Shown here piece after piece: positions 34,441 to 56,200 of a stretch of DNA of 64,000 bases. Source of the DNA: Xylocopa sonorina. Lineage: Eukaryota > Arthropoda > Insecta > Hymenoptera > Apidae. Below the pieces are notes generated by a model. It ran no database searches, was not told the DNA's origin, and worked only from the letters and a program-made list of their open reading frames with translations. Within the stretch, counting starts at the first letter, position 1, and every line of letters begins with the position of its first letter. The stretch is taken from contig NC_135203.1 of the NCBI RefSeq assembly GCF_050948175.1, positions 620,001-684,000 of the forward strand, in the 5' to 3' direction. The position numbers were made by a program, and so were the translations under genes.

Positions 34441-35180
34441 CAATAAAATATAGGTATTTGTCGAGACATATGAGTTGGTGTTGTGCCCATTATGCGTAAG
34501 ATAGGTTCAGTGAGTCTACTCAGCACGGAAGTCACATTGGCGAAAGCTACACGGGTCCCTTAACTAAGTCATCGTTTACTCTACGTTTGAATATATAAAA
34601 TATATTACGATATATATATATATCGTAACTGTATATACCGTAAAGTTATCAGCTATATCGCTACGTATTGCATCAAATCGAGACAAAGGACACGCGTTTC
34701 ACGTTGAAACGAAGGTCAAAACGATTCGAACCCTCTCGAATATTCGTACGAAGTCATGAAATGAATCACGAACAAGGGGTTTTGAACTGAGAATACTTTT
34801 GGCTTGCTTGTGCGGCGGGCATTAGGGTATTCGATTCGTGCAAATGTGGTCTGCCGATGTGTTTCTCGCCTTCCGATTACGCATTCAGTATACATTTATC
34901 GAATACAAGTAGCTTATTCCAATTCACTTTGATCTGTGAGTATTTAAATAATGTTTGGTTTTGATAATGGGTTTGGTATCAGTAACTGCGTTCTATTTTG
35001 AGCGATAATAATTAGTGAGACACAGATTCGCTTCGTAAGACAAGAAACACTGACGTCACGTATAATCGTGCGTGGGAGGAATCACTTGAAATTTGACCGT
35101 AGAAGGGTTCTTTCACCGCTCTTCTTCGTTTCTTTCGTCATCTAATTTCCTCCTCTCCCTCTCCCTTTCTCCCTTTCTCC

Positions 35181-35229
<49 letters not shown>

Positions 35230-38200
35230 ACCCTTTTTGCTTACACTAAGGTATCTAACGAATAGTTAAAAAATTGTCAAGGCTTTCGTTGGAAGGACTG
35301 CAAAATGTGACACGTCGAGGTTATCATTTCACTGATTTTCCCCCATAATTAAGAAAAGTTCAACGGAAATCACGACACGTCATTCTATATAACACAAATA
35401 CTGTCTCTGAACAAGAGTCTCATTCTTAAGATGCCACAAGGGTAGTGTTTGTCAGCGTTAAAATCGTTGTTCTTGTTCGATACTCGTTCGAGTAAACCGA
35501 ATGTGTTTCCAACGTATCAACGTCAGTTGGACAAAACACTTTTCCGTTCAACTGCGAATATATTATACTACAGCGAAATTGAAAATTATCGTCCATGTTC
35601 AGACAAAATTCGTTAACTTTGAACAATATTACCTCTCCACGATATCGTGGTGGCCTTTGTATCGCATTGTTATTAAGTGTAAATAATTTTTTTATTATTT
35701 TAATTTAACATGTTCGCGAAAGTGAATATTATAGCATTCAAATTTTAAAGCCAATTATTATTTATTTAATTATTACTGTCTGTGCGAACGTGTTAATCAG
35801 TCTTTTAGTGGTACTATCTGAAATATAATTGTTGCCAAAAAAAATGTCCATAGATTTAATTAGTTTCAAATAATTATTATTTTCAGACATTATTACGGTA
35901 ATTAGCGAGTTGTTGGCTAAACATGGACGACGTGGTCATAGATAGTTATAGAGTGACTTAGTGATTGAAAAAGTTCAGAGAATTGTAGAGTAGCGATAGA
36001 TTGGCGTTCTCACAGTCTTCGATCGTAACAAGGTCTATTTGCTCAACAAACAACTTGGAGAAATCCTTCTTACCCGTATGATTTTTAGGATTTCGAAGAA
36101 AACGTATAATTAAATAATAAATAATAATAATAATTAATAAATAAAAGAGGACTAAGTGGAAAAGCTCGTCGAATGATTCCAATTAAAATTAATCGTTCCT
36201 GCGTTACAAAAGTACTTCGATTCGTAATATGTCTTCTGACTATCGATGATGTAAATAGAAAACTATGGTGTTAATTTAAACAATGGAGGACGATTCGAGT
36301 CGACGTAATCGTGCACTCTTATGTTGCACACAAACAATTGCCATACACAAAAAGACGAACAAGCGAAATTTAGATGGTAAGCTCGCTGTCTAATCATTAA
36401 AAAGTGTGCTTTCACGTACACTTAACTGATGCAACGAAATTGTTTAGCAACGTTGCGCAACAGGTAATGTGAAAACGTGGAAACATCGCACGATAATAGC
36501 AGCTGGAGTCGTTCGATAATGGATTACAGACGATATAAAGTAGAAATTTTATTTTTGATTTATTTTATTATAGTTGGAAGTTTACTATTCGTGTCTGCTT
36601 CACACAAGTATTTTTCAATTTTATTGCAAGACTATAAATATAAAATTCGATTTCAATACTTTTTCACGGCACATTGACAATGTTTTCGCATTTTTGTTAA
36701 ATGTGTTCAGAAAGATAAGAAATAAACGATTCGACGAGCTTCGGGATCCATCTAAATATTTCTACCAAATTAGAAAATTAGGCGAAGGTTACTGAAGATT
36801 CGTATAGATGCGTGATTGCAGGCCATCGTTCTTCAAAGTCAACATTCAAGGGAGATGGAAAATAGACGCGGCGAAGGTCTTAACCGTGGATAGAGAAGTA
36901 GAGGAAACTGCGCGGACGCTCGAGATAGGGGTGTAGATTAACAGAGGTGGTCGAAGGGAAGATGTAGACAGAAAAGAGCTGAAGTCGGTAGCAGTTACAT
37001 CGAACTCGCCAACGATTGATCGATGTTTTGAAAAAGAATCGACACTCTGTAATCGTTTCGTTCCTCTAATTACGATCCATAGTATCAACACACAGTATTA
37101 AACCTTTCACAGTAGAACGAAATATCAAAAAATTTCATACAAAACAAAAGACTAACAAATACAAAAAATATATAATTTCATCAATTGTACATTCTAATCA
37201 CTATGGTATAAACATGAATTTCATATATTTCTATCTACATCTAGGTGCGTCGCCATATTTAACAGCCTACACGAATATACTCTATGAAATTGCGAAAGGG
37301 TTATTATTATTTCTGTAAATCGATGTTAAATTGTAACATTTATGTAGTTGTAAATCTCTTTGAAAATTCCCACCATTTTACAGTTAATCGTAAATAATAT
37401 TAACAGCGGCGGGAAGTCGCATAGGTATTTATTAGAAGCGAGGTATCATTCGTAGATAAGCGAGCGCGCAGAAAGGTCGTTTTAATTAAGGGGAAATCGA
37501 ATAATAGACACGATAGAGACGTTAACTACGTGGATAACTGTGTGTCCATTGATACGCGTGTGTGAGTGTTCGCCTTATGTGTAGTCTTAGGAAATCTTTA
37601 AGAATGTATTTATACGTGTATATAGATATATACGTATGTATGTACAGAATAGGTTATTTAAGAGATACGCGCATTTTCTATCTAAGCAAGACGATCATCC
37701 GAGAAATAGAAGTAGCACTCGAACTGAAGAGGGAAATGGTTGCCCAGGAAAACCGCTACTTTTGCCAGAACAACGTCACCGTTATTGTGAATTCGTTGAA
37801 TCAATTTTGTTCACACGTCGTTGCGGAAAATGATGGAACATCGTGACTGACAAAAGTGTACGATTTCCTCCGCGAGTCGTGAAAAATACGGTTGTGCAAG
37901 CTACGCGGTGCTATTTAATATTTAAAATCGTTTCTCGAGGCGCTTGGCTCGATTTCAGGCGCGACTACCGGTTTCGTGGTGCACGCTGCGATGAGAAAGC
38001 TAGAGGTTTCCGCGGCGAAAGCTTCTACGAGAATCGTTAGAAGCTGAATATTTGTTTTCTCTCGGAAAAGAAGAAACGAGCATCGTTGTGTCATTTTTTC
38101 TGACCATTTTCACCGCAATTAACAGTTACACCAACGAACAAACGATTCCTCTAGCAAAAACAGACGGATCAACGATTATTTCTTTCGACGCAGCGACATA

Positions 38201-39237
38201 GAGCAGGAAAAAACAGATCGAACTTTCCACGGCACGTCGGAATGAAACTGTTTAATTAGTTCAGAAATCGCTTTCGACCGTTAATAACGCCATGAAGTTA
38301 CGACAAACGCGAAATAGTCTCACTGTCTCGTCAATTAAAATAGTTTAATTGTCCGTGAGACTTCTCTAAGGAACCAGCGCAATTCCCAGTAACGAACTCG
38401 AAGCCAGACCGATGCCTCGTTAAATATTTGCATCTGGCATCGATTTTGTTCTTTTGTTTTTATTTCGTATCGTCTACCAATCTAATCATAAATCAACCAG
38501 GTTCCGGTTCGCTTGCTTTGACCGCGAGAATTCGAAGGACTGCGTGCTCGTAAAATGTTTCAGACGAGGGGAGGAATAGATATTTTTGAAAAATATTTCT
38601 TTCCGTTTAAGAGTTATATTCTCACATCTCTAATGCTAATTTTTTATGTCGCAACGTACGTCTGTGAAAATTTTCGAATGCTCTCTGCTTCATCATTTCC
38701 TCTTTTAATGCCATCCTATCTCAAGAAACACGACGATTGATACATAACGTATTAAACGAAATAAAAAATTGTAATCAAGTATCTTTCGTTTTGTCTGAAT
38801 AAATCTTGTTTTTCCTATGATTTATTCGCAACTTATTATTTTGAATCTTCAAATATAAAGCTTTCGAATTAGTCTTCGTACGCATTAAAGTCATTCAACT
38901 TTGCCCGAGAAATCATAATTTTACGCGCATGCATGTTCCCTGTCCGCCGCGGAAGTGCAATAATCACGCCGACTAATGACTGTATTGTACACGCAGGATT
39001 TGTTCGTGCCAGAAGCAACTAAGACTTCATAATGTATTTATTTCTACCTACGATCGCAAGGAATCCAAAAAATCGGAAATTGCACAAGTTTTGTTTGTCT
39101 TTTTTTATTTTCGACCATATATACCTGTTACGTTCGCGCGAATCGTTCTAACTTATCGTGTCAACGACAATAAAATAATAATCGTTGATGGAATGTGATC
39201 ACGATGATAGAAAAAAGGTATAAATAAAAACGCGCTA
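34441..39237. other. Gene desert, nothing recognised
   Basis: Mixed-composition DNA with a CT-rich run at 35147-35229. Frames of 60-94 codons on both strands show no family motifs. This belongs to the stretch between the esterase array and scratch and may be regulatory. Confidence 0.4.
35147..35229. repeat. CT-rich / (TC)n repeat
   Basis: CTCCCTCTCCC-type sequence grading into a perfect TC run of about 45 bp. Confidence 0.9.
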
Positions 39238-39418
39238 TTAACCCTTTGCACTTAGAATTATTTTTCACTTTTGTTGCCGATAGTTTCCTACCGGTTAAAG
39301 TACTTGTAAACAACTCTTTTTACTAATTATATTAAACTTTATTGTAACTTATATTTAATGAACATATATTTTTCCTTTTTTTATTTACTGACATCAAGCC
39401 AAGAGTGCAAAGAATTAA
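39238..39418. mobile_element. 181-bp TTAA-flanked TIR element, family 1
   Basis: TTAACCCTTTGCACTTAGAA at the left and CCAAGAGTGCAAAGAATTAA at the right are inverted copies bounded by TTAA. The internal ATTATTTTTCACTTTTGTTG matches the start of the copy at 3157. Confidence 0.75.
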
Positions 39419-40230
39419 CAGCATTGGCTGTGATCATCGATAACAATAACAACCAACCACAACATAATTAGATGAAATAATATAAGGATAAATAAAGTAC
39501 ACGATATTAATAATGATGATGATGATAATAATACTGATAACAATTCAGAACAATGAATCGATGGCTAAAAAGCGAGATAAGTTTGATTGCCGATGGTCGA
39601 GAATTCTGCGATCGAAAGCGACATGAAGGGATCGGAAACGAGTGAACTGTGCTCGTAACAATTTGTCACGCATCTGGAACTGAGTGTACTTCGTTCCCTC
39701 TTTCATGTTGTTATAACATCCCTGCTCTCTCCCTCAACTCGAATAAACGGGCTAAACTTCGCTTTACTCGTTTCTCGTTAATTAACTCATTAATTCATTT
39801 AATTAATTAGTATTGCTTAAGGTTTTATTGCTCCACGTTCACACATGTGCGGCAATCGCGATCATTGCGCACAGCATTTTGAAAGTGAGAACTAGAAGAT
39901 ATTCGAGGGATCGATCGTTCAATCCACCCTAAAGGAATCAAAAAGAATTTACAGCACGTGCAAAAGACGCGTGCGTGCGTCCGTGTGTATGTGTTTGTGT
40001 GCTTGTGTGCGTGCGTGCGTGCGTGCGTGCGTGCGTGTGTGTGTGTTACGTTTCTCGTTTCTCTTTTTCTTCCCACAAATTTATTACTTTCTTTTTTATC
40101 GTTTTTTCTGTTTTTTGCTTCTTTTTTGGCGGTGAAGTTGACTACTTTGTACATGCAACGCGGCAATAATTATTAGAAAAGGACTCGGATCGTCGCGCCA
40201 GCTCTCTCACTGCTGGCATTGAGCCCCACG

Positions 40231-40304
40231 CTCTTCTTCTTCTTCTCCTTCTTCTTCTTCTTCTTCTTCTTCTTCTTCTTTTCCTTCTTCTTCTTCTTCT
40301 TCTT
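40231..40304. repeat. (TTC)n microsatellite
   Basis: About 24 TTC units with two CTCC-type interruptions. The poly-Phe frame it creates is an artefact. Confidence 0.9.
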
Positions 40305-40607
40305 TCACGATCGTGTTCTTGGAAACCTCCTTTCCGGCATTTCCTTCAATGTTTCACTAATCCTCCCGACGTTAATTCAGCGCGCTATTTATTGCTTTTC
40401 GGGGGAAATTTGATCAAGTAATACTAAGATTAGAATCTGCTATCTCTCCCCTTTCGTTGTCACGAAATGTAATTTTTTTAAAGGTTTACGATAATATCGT
40501 GATTGAATTTCGATGTACATCGGAATTTTCTATAACATTACTAAATCTACATTTATTTTCCGGAGCAAGTGTCGTTGTTAAGTATATTTAACACGTTCCC
40601 TGCTGTG

Positions 40608-40610
<3 letters not shown>

Positions 40611-40646
<36 letters not shown>
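40611..40646. repeat. (TA)n microsatellite
   Basis: Eighteen perfect TA units. Confidence 0.95.
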
Positions 40647-40651
<5 letters not shown>

Positions 40652-41704
40652 GTGAGACTCGTGTACGAATGACAATGTTTTCTTTCGCGAAATGGCGCCA
40701 CGTGCATAAGATTCACGGGAAATGAAATTTCTGTGATAAAATAAAGAGCATCGATGCTTATAATAAATAAAAGTGTCGTTTACGTACAAACGAATGCCAT
40801 TCATTTGTCAAAATATTCCACACGAGCGATGAAAAATATTAAACCGTTGTATTAAACAATAGAGGAATGATTTGACCATTGGTCTGCAATCGCACGTATT
40901 CAAGTTGAAAAGTTTTATAGTTCTGAGATCCACATTGTAATATCGATTATAATTTAGGTTAAAGTATACGAGTGTTATAAGAAATACGAAAAAATTAATT
41001 GCAGACGGGGAATAGACGTGCATGGATTAATCAACAGTGAACGTGTTAAAAGGAATTTTAAGACTAGATTGGTGTTACATTCGTTGCACGAAGTATATTT
41101 AATTATGGTTGTATTCATTTCGAAAACATTCTAAGCTAATGAAAGCCTAATGGAACCGAGTGTTTACTGGATTTCTTCCTATATTTCAACAATTATTGAT
41201 GTTTAATTGTTTAATTCTAAAGCAGGAATGACTTATCCGTAAAATGGTTCGAGGATATTGCTTTTCTTTAAAAGGGAGAGAAGCAAGACGCTTTTTCAGC
41301 ATCGCGAGAATCGAACCAGTTCGTTTTTTCAATTATCCTAATAGTCGGAAGAGCGTGGTTTCCGGGACGATCGAAGAAGTTCAATACCGAAGCAAATCAT
41401 CGTTTTCCATCGCGTTAAACTTCGATGTTCGCCTCTATACATATAATTATATAATTCGTTGTGTCGAAACATTGCTTTTGACCGTACGCGTCGTCATTAT
41501 TACTTTTTTTTTATTTTCCTTACTCGTTATATTGCTTCTATAAAATATATGTATAACAATGTTACGCATCTATTGCTCGAATTGCTTACGAATCTGCTCT
41601 AAACATTACGTGTAACGCGCTTTCCTTACGTGTCTGTGTACCAGTGTGTTTTCCCTACGTGTCTATGTATATACGTGTTCTCGCAGACGCATTTTCGAAT
41701 TTAT

Positions 41705-42017
41705 CATTTTATTTTATTTTATTTTATTTTATTCTATTTTATTTGTTCTATTCTATTCTATTCTATTCTACTCTATTCTATTCTACTCTATTCTATTCTA
41801 TTCTACTCTATTCTATTCTATTCTATTCTATTCTATTCTATTCTATTCTATTCTATTCTATTCTATTCTATTCTATTCTATTCTATCCTATTCTATTCTA
41901 TCCTATTCTATCCTGTTCTATCCTGTTCTGTTCTGTTCTGTTCTATTCTATTCTATTCTATTCTATTCTATTCTATTCTATTCTTTTCTATTTTATTCTA
42001 TTCCATTCTATTCTATT
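41705..42017. repeat. (TTCTA)n pentanucleotide array, about 310 bp
   Basis: Starts as TTTTA units, then TTCTA for most of its length with TTCTG and TTCCA variants. All three plus frames stay open because the unit has no plus-strand stop codon. This creates false 127-142 codon frames of the FYSIL type. Confidence 0.95.
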
Positions 42018-42346
42018 TCACATTTGAGCTCGCGTGCAACCGATTCCTGTAACGAAAAAACGCTAGAAACTTGACGACCTGGAGGCGGGTCGATCGATGT
42101 CCACGTGTCGTTAACACGTTTCACGCCACGCGCTGCTCCCGATGACTCCTTTCCGTTTCATTGGTAACCTCAGTGCTCTTTTCTAACGCGAATTAAAAAT
42201 AACAAGAAAATTGATGGAATGAAACATTTGAAAAGCTAGGAGTTCTCTGTATTGCCGGTTACGGAAATAAAATGGTGCGTGACGTAGAGCAGAACTATTC
42301 ATGGTAACAATGGCGGATAAGGGGATGTTCGAAATCTATTATGTTA

Positions 42347-42532
42347 TTAACCCTTTGCGCTCAAGCTCTCGCTGGAGCAGAGTCATTTAAAATTCATTTT
42401 GAAACTCGAGGTCCCCCCGGTGGAGACACTGGAAATAATTTTAGAATGTTAATCCGAATTACTTCGTTTATTTTGTTAGCAATATTTCTTTTATTAATGC
42501 TGTTATTTTCTCTTTCGAGTGTAAAGGGTTAA
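42347..42532. mobile_element. 186-bp TTAA-flanked TIR element, family 2
   Basis: TTAACCCTTTGCGCTCAAGC at the left and CTTTCGAGTGTAAAGGGTTAA-type sequence at the right are inverted copies, both bounded by TTAA. This is the best-preserved family 2 copy in the window. Its GAGCAGAGTCATTTAAAATTC block recurs in altered form near 14345-14370. Confidence 0.75.
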
Positions 42533-44032
42533 TTATACCGAAGTGTTCTATTTATCATATCGTTTTTGAGTTTTTCGTGAACTTTAACGAGAGATCAGCG
42601 ACAGAATTTATTCTAACAAACCATAAAACAGGCTTCTTGCTAACATGCCATTGCAAACATTTCCTTTAACAGGCACACGTCTTGTTCAAGTATCCTTGTC
42701 TACCATTTCACCATTGATAACTGTTGTAGGAATACGTTTTATTTTACAGTGCGTACACCTTTCATAAAAATATAAATTTGCCGAGAACCGATCGCACCAA
42801 GAGGTCAAAAAGTATGCACACGAGAGAATTTGAGAAACGTTTCAGGAACTGGTTGTACGCAGCTTTACGTCACCGCATCAGAAAGCATAGTTTTGCACCG
42901 ACGCCTCCGTCGTGAAATTGATATCGGATCGACCTCTGGTCAAGTGCGATCTGGTCCAACATTCGAAGGAGCCATCGAAAAGGAACATGGGAGAGGATCG
43001 ATTGTCCGAGCCTCGTGCTCGAGACCTTCCGAAAGAAACGGAGGCATCCGGTCATGGCTATGCTTTCCAACGAGCCACGATCGATCTCTGGACACGATTC
43101 GATCCCAATAAGACGGCTGTGGTTGACGCTGCGACGCCAGAGACTCGCGCCAACGCGTCGTCTCGCGAGAGAAAGGGCGAGATGAATCGGAAACAGGCCG
43201 GAAATCTTCATTCGCTCGTGGTTAAATCGAGCTTTGAGTCCATCTTCGATCTCACGACTAACGTCGTAACCGTCGTGATCTGTGTGTACGTGTGGTGTTA
43301 TTTTTTTATTTTTTCATTCACGAGGAGTTTCTTCTTTCCTTTTCTTTACATACATACTTCTTTTTAGGCAGCTAAGTATCAATAAATAGTATGTCTCCGT
43401 TAACGAGCTCGCGACTAGAACCGTACGCGCTAGTAAATATATACTATATATATATATATATAATATAATATAATATAATATATATAATAATATAATATCG
43501 TAATATATGTATTAGGGTATAATCGACTAGAGTGACTAGACTGCAGTGTGGACGTCACCTTTCGACGTGTTCTTTGTTCTCGGTTTTTTCCCTTCGTTTG
43601 TCGTTCCTTTATTCTTCCTTTTTTCCTCAATTACCGCATCGTCTCGTTTTTTTTCTTTTTTTACTTTTTCGCCTCGTTTTAAGACTTAACATTATTGGAC
43701 GTTTTTATTAATGTTAGACATTATTTAAGAAACCAACACCTGCTCAAATTATCTCTCACCCCCTTTATCTTCCATCTCTACCTACCATTCTACCATACGA
43801 TTGGTTACTTCTTCCTATTATCCTCCATTCTCTCTACTGGCACTTTTCTACTTAAAACCTACGGCAAACCTTAATTTTTCTCTTCCTCTTTCTCAGCATC
43901 TTCGTCTTTTCACTGTCATCGATCTTCCTCCGCTCATCCCAGTTAGCCGGGTGTCGCTGGTATCATGCGCTAGCTCTCGCTTGCGAACGCATCGAAACGA
44001 CTGATCGTAATCTTCCGGTCATCGAAGCGCTG
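42533..44032. other. Region downstream of scratch; probable 3' UTR plus an unexplained open frame
   Basis: The 3' UTR of scratch must lie just left of 44033, running through the CT-rich DNA of 43500-44030; no end was fixed. A plus frame of 151 codons at 42912-43367 (start KLISDRPLV, hydrophobic end NVVTVVICVYVWCYFFIF) lies in a GC-richer patch, with a 113-codon minus frame opposite. I recognise no family in either and treat them as unproven. Confidence 0.4.
43436..43498. repeat. (TA)n / (TAATA)n AT repeat
   Basis: Alternating TA run grading into ATAATAT units, probably within or near the scratch 3' UTR. Confidence 0.85.
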
Positions 44033-53829
<9,797 letters not shown>

Positions 53830-56200
53830 GTTGACGCAGCTCTCCCGTCCCGCGGCCGTTGCGGCCGCGAGTTCCTCGCGCTTCGTTCACCAGGTGGCGG
53901 TCACCCGACGATCTCGAATCAGTAGTATCCCTGCCACGAGAAACCGTTGCTACACCACTACCGACACCCTCACCGAACGCACCAAACGCACCACCGTACC
54001 GACGACGATCGACGAACTCGTGGACGTCGCCTAGCGCGACGCCAGCCCCGCCACCGGCACCACCGTCGCCGGTGTCGCGTTGCTCGCTACACCAGCCGTC
54101 AACCACGGCGATGCGGTCGTCGATGTTGTGACGCCGCCGTCTCCGTCGCCGCCGTCCGTCGTTCAGCGTCTGCAACCCACCGTTAACCTCGCTCCGGATG
54201 ACCACGGTGGATGGTGCGCGCTTCCTCTTCGACCTTCCGTGCTCACGTTGGGGCGTGATCTGCAGCCTCGTCATCGGCACAGCGAGGGCAGCTCCTTCGT
54301 AGGATGCACCGCCACCATGCCAGCCTGCTCGCACGAGAACCCACCTCCTGCCTCCACCCCGTGTTCGCGTACTATCAATCCCGCTAGCCGTTTTTTCAAC
54401 TATCACTAGGAGAACTACTGTACTACTACTTGTGGATGCCTACTACCGGATACGATCGGGACTTTTTCTTTCCTCTTTCTTGTTCTTCGTCCCGCGTTAC
54501 TGCCGGCACCTCGCTTCTCGCTGGTCTTTTTTCGTGCCTCCGTTCGGTGTCCAGGTGAAGCGTGCACAAGTTGTCCAGTGTATTTTACCGTGTCCCCCGC
54601 ACGGCAGCCGAACTTCACCGACTGGTTGACTCGAGTTGGTGGACCGACTGACTGACTGACCGACCGTTTGTCCGTCTGTCCGTCCGTCCGTCTGTCTATC
54701 TGTCTGTCTGTCTGTTTGTCCGCTCGCCCAACCGCCCGCCCTCCCGTCCGTCCGTCCGTCCGTCCGTCCGTCCGTCCGTCCAATACTCTCTCGGTCGCTC
54801 CCTGTCGCTGCTCTCGTCAGTAACAGAGGGTGCCCACGAATACGATCACAACGACGGGGTGCGACTGTTTAGTTGGCGGCGCTGCCGCACCACCGCCTTG
54901 CCCCCTTTCTAACGCGATGCTCCCTTCTCGATCGCGCACGGCATGAACGACCGTTCTTCTCGTTCTACCCTCCGTGAAACCAGGAACCCCCGTCGTCCCT
55001 CCATTGCGGCTCCCCTCGAGCCAGAATCGTCGGATGGCGCTGGCGTCGCCGCCGCTGCTGGTGGTTCGTGCTGAAGTAAGGGGTGGCTGCGCAACTCATC
55101 GAGGGTACCGATGCCAGCTCTCGATTCCTGCAAGCCTTTCAATTGTATGCACCACACGCGCGCGCACGGTGCATCGCCATTGGCGTAATACTGGGCTTTA
55201 AATGAATCTTTTACTTAGCGAAATTGCGTGGCAGCCAGGAACTACATAGTTGGCTGGTATACGTAAGAGATACAAATACGAGGTATCTTGCATAAAGTTC
55301 AAAACTCGAAGTAGATCGCAACGACGTTGTTGCACATCTCCTTTTTCCACGCTTGCATTACATGACAGGAATCGTCGCGAATACAGATTTATGACGGTAC
55401 GTTGAAATTCTATCGCGTTTCCATAAACTGGTTTCGCTCCAGCAACTTCTCGAGGCCGATCCATCGTGAAACGGGCTGGTTGGAACATATCGAATTCATT
55501 CCCTTCCGATCGAGACTTAATTTCCTCTGGGCAGCCCGTAAATTCGACCGAGAATAGGAAGCTCTTCGAATCCAGCCGTGCGTCTATAGGGGTTAGCGAA
55601 CCCGAGGCGCGCGAGCGAAAGAGAAACCCAGCACCGAACTCGTCCGCGAGGGACGCGCGTGCGAGTGCGAACCACGACGGTTTGGCTCGACTCGGCTCGA
55701 CCCGGCTCGAACGCGGAGCAGTGGCGGAAGAAACAACAGCTGGCTAGGCCAGCACCCACACCACAGCAACCGCACCGTCCCTCGCGTCCCAACGAGTGTG
55801 TTAATTCCCGATAGGGAGGCCAATGGTAATTCCCATGGACGATTGGTTGCATAGTGGTGACGCTATGTCGGCCGATTCGCGGGACGAACTTGTTGGTAGT
55901 TGGTCGTCGGTGTTGGTGCGGGAAGGAGTGGTAGCAAGAGAGGTCGCTCTGTCTCCCCTGTTTCGCGAAAAAGGAGAAAATGGAGGGTGGAAAAGGGCAG
56001 GAACGAGAATGTCAGGGGGGAGGGAGGAAGTAGTGGTGAAGGTCCGCGTGAGGGTTGCAAGACTAAGAGTGGTGGGAATCGAAGGCAGGGAGGGAAAGGC
56101 GCGTGCGCCCGTAGCCAGCATCGACCCGACGTCTAGGCAACACCTGGCAGCACCCCACGTGCCACGTTAGGGTGGCACCAGCCACCCCACGTACGCGATC
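53830..56200 (-). promoter_or_regulatory. scrt: GC-rich probable 5' leader and promoter of scratch
   Basis: GC- and CpG-rich DNA directly upstream of the scratch start codon, contrasting with the AT-rich flanks. It contains CCG/GTC-type simple repeats. A minus-strand frame in a different register, with an ATG near 54274, runs to 53756 and overlaps the scratch start. No TATA box or start site could be fixed, so the extent of the leader is unknown. Other long frames here on both strands are expected from GC-rich DNA. Confidence 0.5.
54655..54781. repeat. (GTCC)n / (GTCT)n tetranucleotide repeat
   Basis: Degenerate GTCC and GTCT units, ending in a perfect GTCC run of about 36 bp, in the presumed scratch leader/promoter. 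It creates a false RTDG-repeat frame on the minus strand. Confidence 0.9.

Larger units (their letters stand above)
39419..42346. other. Intergenic DNA rich in microsatellites
   Basis: Contains a GTGC/GCGT run (39968-40046), a TTC run (40231-40304), a TA run (40611-40646) and the TTCTA array. A 99-codon plus frame at 41244-41543 ends in a hydrophobic tail but matches no family that I know. Confidence 0.45.

Noticed and set aside
41630..42074. Three overlapping plus-strand frames of 127-142 codons
   Set aside because: They are translations of the TTCTA pentanucleotide array in its three registers.
54415..54783. 122-codon minus frame beginning with RTDG repeats
   Set aside because: The repeat part comes from the GTCC tetranucleotide array; no family motif in the remainder.
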